NCBI GenBank assembly: GCA_037179385.1
Contig: CM074189.1
Coordinates: 27,589,648 to 27,653,647, forward strand
Source: Holothuria scabra
Lineage: Eukaryota > Echinodermata > Holothuroidea > Aspidochirotida > Holothuriidae
Direction: 5' to 3'
DNA length: 64,000 nt
In this document: in pieces, positions 58,040 to 64,000 of the stretch
Numbering within the stretch: the first letter of the stretch is position 1
Layout: each line of letters opens with the position of its first letter
The notes under the pieces: generated by a model
The model's input: only the letters and a program-made list of their open reading frames with translations
Database searches by the model: none
Told to the model about the DNA's origin: nothing
Position numbers and translations under genes: made by a program

Positions 58040-58440
58040 GACTCTGGGAGTTTTTAAAACTACATCCTAACAAAATTGGGTAAAAAGCGTTGGGGCAAAA
58101 TATAAAATGCCCACACCGGCAAATTATTGCCCAACAAATGGAAAAATAACTGTACTCATATTGTTGGGCAAATTCAGTTTGGGTAAAATTCAGGTGGTGG
58201 TAAAAGGTGTTGGGCAAGTTTTAAAGTACCCAACATTCGGGTAAAATGTAACTCAAATGTAACTGACCAATCAGATGACTTGTAAAAGGTCATTTAAGTT
58301 TTACAGATAACTTTTGTAATGAAAGTAGTTGATTATAAGATCTCATGTTGAATAACTGAAAGGTTGTATTTGGTGAATTAAAAGCTAGCGGTAGAAGAGC
58401 AGTAACAATCTGAACGATATTGCTTAAAGAGCAAAGGTCG

Positions 58441-58479
<39 letters not shown>

Positions 58480-58910
58480 GTTTCCACTACTACGTCATCA
58501 ATAGGAGAAATACAAAGTTTGCGATTGAGTTTGTTATTTCAAACTAAACACACTTCACTGTTTATTAATCAAGTGCAACGTCACTGACTCGCCGTTGCAC
58601 CCAACCCAGTTGGAGGGCAAACGGTGTAAGTTTTAGGGTACTTTGTTAAATCTTCTTCTTACCCAAATCATATAATTATATATCAGGTTACATTGAAATC
58701 CAAAGAAGCACGGGACAGTACAATTGTTGGGCAAACGTGTTGGTACAAATTTTAATCATTTGTTGGGGAAAATTAGCTGGGTGAAATGGTTGGGTAATTT
58801 TTTTTGCCAGACTAATGAGTATAAAACTTAACCAACTGAGTTGGGCATTTTTTACCCAATTCCGGTCAGAAGGCATACAGAACCAACGGTTGGGTAATCA
58901 TTTTAGAGTG
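58040..58910. mobile_element. CACTCTAAAA-end element with gttgggca repeats, copy 2
   Basis: It is homologous to 40916-41575 over most of its length. It ends at 58910 with ttttagagtg, followed by ta, the inverted form of CACTCTAAAA. A 35-base A run at 58444-58478 replaces the short word seen at this point in copy 1. The left end has been lost. It is intronic. Confidence 0.72.
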
Positions 58911-59864
58911 TAAACGTCGTCTATATTTTATTTTCATCTCATTTGCCTTTTTTAGCTTTTGATAAAGTTGGCTTTTCCTGAAGTGTACCTGGAAACTTGA
59001 CCTTAACCACGTTTAATTCCGTAGGGCACCTATCCTTGTCAAAACTTGGACGGAGTTATAACCTCCCTATCCCCTGTTTTCCGCCCCTGCTAGTGAAGAA
59101 GGAAAATAGGAGAAATGCATGTAACCGGAAGAAAGGTGACCTAGAACATATTTCTTAACATAAAAGTCTGTCCATGAAATATCTATCAATTGCCTCCAAA
59201 TCTAACCGCACAATGTCGACTTAACGCAGATTAGAACAAATGTCTGTCGTGAAACATAGGCTATGTTGAACCCAGACAAATAGTATTCATGGGGCAAAAG
59301 CTAAATGATTCTATTCCATACTGTCCGTAGGGTCAGAATGCGTAAGCCTTGCGCCCATAATGGAGAGAGACTGTTGATCGATCTCCATTCGGTAGCACAA
59401 TTGGTGAATGATAGGGGTTGTTCTATGTGAAGTAAGTCAGGTTGAGAAATCCTCCACAATATCGAACGAATAGTTTCAACGGATGTGGACTTGAAAAATC
59501 ATTACAAATAATGACTGTGTTAGATTTTATGTCTTTAACAGTGACCGAGCTACGGGGAGGGGATCGTGTCATTGCTGCCCCACCCCCCTCCCCCTCCAAG
59601 CTGGTAAGTAAGGAGTTAGGTTAACCGAAAAATGTTTAATATACCTCACCAAGGACGTAATTTTCCATCCAGAAATATGCCTATATCTCCAAGCTCCCAG
59701 GGGATTCGCCACTTGCACCCCATCTACGGTAGCGCGCGCTTTCGGCTCGGTTTTGCGCACGCCTGAACCACCCAATTTTCATTTGGGGTAGTTTGCTATT
59801 CTATTTTGATAACCTGACCCGTCGATCGTCTCTAACATTTATATGTTGTTTACTTTCTTTGCAG

Positions 59865-59957
59865 CCAACTAAGATTGAGGATGATATAGTGAGAGCGATA
59901 TACGATGCTGGATTGGCTAAGAGTATAAGGGTAATGAGTGTTTGGAAGCCTATCTAA
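59865..59957 (+). CDS. B-box gene, probable terminal exon
   Basis: A strong acceptor (tactttctttgcag) is followed by an open frame in phase 0, exactly matching the phase of the donor at 56780. It reads PTKIEDDIVRAIYDAGLAKS, then ten more residues and a TAA at 59955-59957. A GT at 59931 (AGG/gtaatg) could instead make this a 66-base internal exon, also phase 0. With the two upstream exons the product would be about 618 residues. The support is splice signals plus phase, not homology. Confidence 0.42.
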   Translation, partial: PTKIEDDIVRAIYDAGLAKSIRVMSVWKPI

Positions 59958-60341
59958 TAAGGGGCCTGTTACGTAGGACACACTACCAATCGAGCTGCTC
60001 ACTGATTCGACGTGCTACTTTTTTGGACAATATTTATGCACTTGACAAACATGAAATATGTTTTACGTGCCTCTATTTTAATGGCAGGTCTGCTTTTGCC
60101 TATTGCTCAGTCTTTTTTATGTAAATGCAATGTTCATTGTCTACAGTATATCTATTTTGACGAAGTTTCTCTCTGGATTTTTCAAACGTATGAACAATGA
60201 AATTTTAATAGGACCACTATTTATATAATGCTACTTTTAGAACAATTGCAACAACGCATGGTTATATTGGAATTGATGTTTTAAACGAGATGACTTGCAT
60301 TGTAAGAAAAGATGGGTCAGGGGGTGACAAAGCAAAATATG
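59958..60341. other. region downstream of the gene
   Basis: A 3' untranslated region is possible, but no close AATAAA signal was found before about 61062. Overlapping open frames are not supported. Confidence 0.35.
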
Positions 60342-60545
60342 GACCAGTTCGAAGTTTCTTCATTGAGCAGTGTTTCGTAGTAGGTCAAAGGTCAAAAGAG
60401 TGCAATTGCAGATTATGACGAGATGTAAACACACGTTAAAGTGTGTATGCCATGCGCGGCCGGCGCAGCACTCAGATGTGTTTTTAACTAGTTGACCTGA
60501 AGAAAGGTCGCGAACGCATGCGCAGATATAAACTTCGAGCTCTTC
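60342..60545. mobile_element. MITE, TTCGAAGTTT family, copy 2
   Basis: It opens gaccagttcgaagtttcttc and closes gatataaacttcgagctctt. It is collinear with 7755-7968 at moderate identity, sharing aggtcaaaggt, gtaaacacacg and cactcagatgtg. It has no coding capacity. Confidence 0.62.
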
Positions 60546-62281
60546 TATTCCTCAGCGCGAATGTGTATTCTAGCTGTATTTTGAGAAACGATAACATTCA
60601 ACTAGAACATTAACCTTTTTTAATATTTAATGATAAATGAATATACCTTCGGGATTGAGCTGCCCCAATATTCTCCTCTTAACTATTGTCTTTCTGTACA
60701 ATTAATGACCATTGGGTGTTTGTAGTTATAAACATTGCAAGTTGCAACAGATATTTACTTGAGGATCAATATAAACAAGATCAAATATTTATTACACTTT
60801 TTATAAAGAAATTGGAAGCACAAACTCCTTAGTAGCAGAGAAATGATTGGTTTAATGGCCTATGCAGAATGTTAGAAATTAAAAAAGGGCCGGTTTTAAT
60901 TTTTTTTACCGGTTTGACCCTAAATGTTACATCAGAGAGCTCCCTGAATACATTGTTGCAGGATAACCAGGCTTTGAAAGAAGGAGATCGCCATTAAGAA
61001 GAAGAGTCAACAAACGTCAAACTTGAACTGACATGTCAATCAAATTTCGTCCTTTAAAGGAATAAATATAGTTTTAAGGACGAATCTTCTGACAAACTTG
61101 AGTGAGCAATCTCCTTCTCTTCCGGCCCCCTGGTTTCATTGAGGAAAATAAAAAGAAAGAAGAGATTCACTTTAAGATTCTAATATTTATACAAAAAAAT
61201 CGAAACCGGTATCAGAAAGGACTCTATCTGAGTTCAACCAGATCCATTGAAATTCCAACTTATACCAAAGTGGACCGTCTTGAATCATATTGTGACGAAT
61301 TTCAAATTTGAATCTTCTTCGTGGTTTAAAGGTTTGTGGGTACTAGATAAAATTCATGTGATAGATCTGTATGTATATATTTGTAGACTTGACGCCAGAA
61401 TGCATTTATATTGTTACCGCTAACGATAGAGAAATATAATTGCCAGCGAAAATATATTCACTGTGTAAGTGTTGTAGCTTTTCATCTCAGTATAGCAGTG
61501 TAATCGGTGTGAATTCATATTAGATGAAAAACTCACAAGATAAAATCGGGCCTGAGGTCCATACAAGGTGTTGAAGAGAGAAGCGGTTAAAACATTTTTG
61601 GGAGAAACATATTAAAGGGCATTGGATAAAAGCAGGTTATATCGGATCTTCTAGGGAGCAAATTACTTCCAGCTGGTTTTTTCCCCAAGGCAAAACGGGG
61701 GTGAGGGGTTTCATCCAAAATGGGTGGAATTAAACATTCAAACAGGGGCCTGAAAATATTCGGGCAGTCGCACGAGTTTTAATATCCGTCTTAATGATTT
61801 TAATTATCACAGAAAACTTACTCTTAAGAGTGCACAGAATCTTGAAAAACTTGCCCTGAAATAATTCCCCTGGGAAATAAAAATTAAGTACCATGGCTAC
61901 AGACAAATTTCGTCGAATACCATTGATATGTAATTGCCCCGATCGAGACACATTGGCGATTCGGTAGCATACATCTGTTTCGGAGCCTTATTTTTATAGA
62001 AAGTTGACATCAATAAGTCCCTGACACATCCGGGTAGTTCTTACGAAAACATTTCTCTGGCTCTCCTCATGTTATTCTTGCAAAACACAATGGCCGAATA
62101 TCCGAATTCTTTCACATTTACTTGCCCCAAGAATTAAATACATAATCAAAGTGAAATTGTCATGGAAAGTGAAACCATTCAAAAATTGAAAACACATCCG
62201 GGCAGTTCATGGAAATAAATTAAAGAGAGAGGGAGAGAGAAACAAAGGGGGAGGAGAGAAAAAGACAATTTCGGTGTAACC
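60546..62281. other. unannotated DNA
   Basis: No gene is supported. The word acatccgggcagttc occurs near 62026 and 62194 (and in part near 62544). A purine-rich tract (aaagagagagggagagagaa and following) spans 62222-62266. Confidence 0.45.
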
Positions 62282-62503
62282 TATAGAGGCTTTTCACATG
62301 ACGTCATAATACTCTCCGGCGGCCATGTTGGAGTACATGTAACTACGTAGTAAACCATACGGGACGCGCGTGCTCGTTGAATTTGTACACACCGTGCATA
62401 TCACAGTGCACGCTGTGCAGTGCGTTCGGCACAAAACCACGTGTATTTGGCATAAATGTCCCCTAGCATGGCGGTTCCGTGACGTTATTGCAAAGCCTCT
62501 ATA
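62282..62503. mobile_element. 222-bp MITE with tatagaggctt ends
   Basis: The left end tatagaggcttttcacatg, followed by acgtca, pairs with the right end, which in reverse complement reads tatagaggctttgcaataac, followed by gtca. The inverted pairing continues to ggcggccatgtt against ccgccatgct. TA-type flanks are likely. The motif combination cacatgacgtca and ggccatgttgg is common in animal MITEs, as I recall. Open frames over it are not genes. Confidence 0.75.
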
Positions 62504-63998
62504 CTTCATGATCTTCGCCAAAGCCTTTGCCCAAAATATTAAAACATCCGGGCGAAAGTTGCAAACAAGTTTTAGGATGAATCTGTGGGATTACACAGAT
62601 GAAAGGGAGGATGTTTAGGTGTTTACATTGCCATATTTTTCCCGAAAGAGAAACATCGGTCAAAGTCATCCTGTGATGTGTCAGAAGGCTGAAAGTCCGA
62701 CGTATTTGAATAGACTATGAAGTCACGATTTTGCAGTTTTCAAAATGCGCCACGGTGTGTTTAGCAAAACATTCTAAAATATCTAAGCCTGGAATGCCTA
62801 TGGATCCAAACTTTGGACAAAGGTTAGAAAGTATACTACAGATTGTAATGCTTTATAAACATGTGAATTTCAGATGCAAAATCTTGTTAATGTTTTAACC
62901 TTGAATGAGGTGTTTCTCAATTTAAAAAAAAAAATAATTATTTGATTGTAAAATTATATATATATATATATATATATATTCGGGAGTTCATGCAGTCATA
63001 AAGTCATATAGTCAGTTTTATCAATCTAGTTTAAATGGACTCTAAATTCGAGCTAGAACAGCATGCGAGTCATAGACATAGACATGTTTTAAAATCCCTT
63101 GAATAATTTTCCTCCCTAAAAGGCACAATGCCATTTCACTTAAAAGTAGTGATGTATTTACCAACTGCATAGTCAGCATGGAGGGGGGGGGGGCAGTGCG
63201 CCCCACGGAATTTTTGAATGTTGAAAAAATAAACTCATTTAGAGAAAAAATAAATAATTTTTGTGATGGTGAAAACTAAGATGAAAGATATTGACGGAAC
63301 AATGTAGACTTGCACATCATGTGTTTCGTATTATGAAAATTAGGACTTATTACCAGCTATGACAGAAATAATGAAAATCAGGAAATTTTTACCAAGTTGA
63401 TCTTACATAAAAAGAAGTTACCTCAAGAAAAAAAAAGAAAAGAAGGAAAAGAAAAAAGAACAGCATCTTTTTCTATGTAGGCCCTTCGAAAAACGACGGT
63501 CAAGGATCAGGATGAAGTTTCTAATTTGCACATTTCCACAAAAGGTGGCTGAGCCGCAGCATTTTATTAGGTTTATTCGTTTTTTAATTCATTGAAGTCA
63601 ATATTTAGCTGCAAATGAAAGTTTTACATGACCACTGCTTGGATCTTGATTACAAGCCAAGCGAATGTCATTTTCAGCTATCTAAGGGGTCGTAAATTTT
63701 TAAAATAGATTCTCGCTTTGGGCACGATGACATTTTTGTAGAGAGAATACCCCACCAATTCAACTGAAATGTTCAACTGAAATGCTCCCGTTAGCGCATG
63801 GTTATACCGGTACTTGTCATTAACATCCCAGCTACATCTACAAGGTATTTTCCAAGCAGGTGGATATTGTAGTGTCGGTCCCCGGGAACAAACCAAGACA
63901 CATACAAATAAATGATAATGGCAAACGTAACGGCAAACGTACAACTCAGAGTTTATTACTGTAATACACTGCCTTGTATGTAGGCGTAGCTTTTATAT
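62504..63998. other. unannotated DNA with simple repeats
   Basis: A (TA)n run of 25 bases lies at 62955-62979, a G11 run at 63183-63193 followed by cagtgcgccccacgg (hAT-like), and a purine tract at 63425-63460. No gene is supported up to the window end. Confidence 0.45.
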
Positions 63999-64000
63999 CA

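Larger units (their letters stand above)
56781..59864 (+). other. last intron of the B-box gene
   Basis: It begins gtaagt and ends in a pyrimidine tract with ttctttgcag. The first 276 bases happen to be open in the exon frame but are rich in Phe, Ser and Thr and look non-coding. It carries a TTAA-type MITE and a gttgggca element. A CAGTGACCGAGCTACGGGG sequence at 59539 resembles a hAT end without partner. Confidence 0.55.

Noticed and set aside
62955..62979. Regulatory TATA-like region
   Set aside because: It is a simple (TA)n run with no gene nearby.

Overview
This is an animal nuclear-genome window: A+T-rich, gene-poor and full of degraded repeats. It has spliced coding sequence, tRNA-derived SINE and LINE remnants, and many small inverted-repeat transposons. 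A TRIM-like B-box/coiled-coil/propeller gene, together with hAT-type and CACTCTAAAA-ended elements, suggests a marine deuterostome, most likely an echinoderm and perhaps a sea cucumber. That placement is inference, because no search was possible. Nothing resembles bacterial genes, operons or CRISPR.

Only one convincing protein gene is present, at about 54.3-60.0 kb on the + strand. Its large exon (55055-56780) encodes a complete type-2 B-box, a long coiled coil and a C-terminal beta-propeller-like region. The open frame runs on to 57056, but a consensus donor at 56781 indicates that this tail is intron. An in-frame upstream exon (54328-54400) and a phase-compatible terminal exon (59865-59957) complete a model of about 618 residues. 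A very tentative extra first exon lies at 53969-53999. The 3.1-kb last intron holds two transposon remnants.

The rest is repeat mosaic. From 0 to 9.4 kb there is mostly unannotated DNA with a 58-bp tandem duplication, a perfect 21-bp hairpin, a decayed ~95-bp tandem array (4.6-5.2 kb) and two small inverted-repeat elements. A 2.7-kb hAT-like element with an exact 8-bp target duplication occupies 9.4-12.1 kb. A tRNA-derived SINE lies on the minus strand at 13.8-14.1 kb, and a possible orphan membrane exon at 14.8 kb. hAT-family debris and an L2/CR1-like LINE 3' end fill 19.2-21.3 kb. Two more hAT-like elements with perfect 8-bp duplications sit between two related minisatellites (25.0-29.3 kb). 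From 30 to 53 kb there are four copies of a CCAAT/E-box repeat, copies of a TTAA-flanked MITE, several TA-flanked MITEs, a 9-bp-duplication foldback element (48.6-49.3 kb) and a nested pair of hAT elements (49.8-50.9 kb). From 60 to 64 kb there are two more MITEs and simple repeats.

Two themes recur. One hairpin-forming module of about 100 bp appears in at least seven hAT-related fragments, usually tandemly duplicated inside the element. Several elements with unrelated interiors share the terminus CACTCTAAAA and TA flanks. I see no complete transposase gene, so the non-autonomous elements must have been moved by proteins encoded elsewhere.
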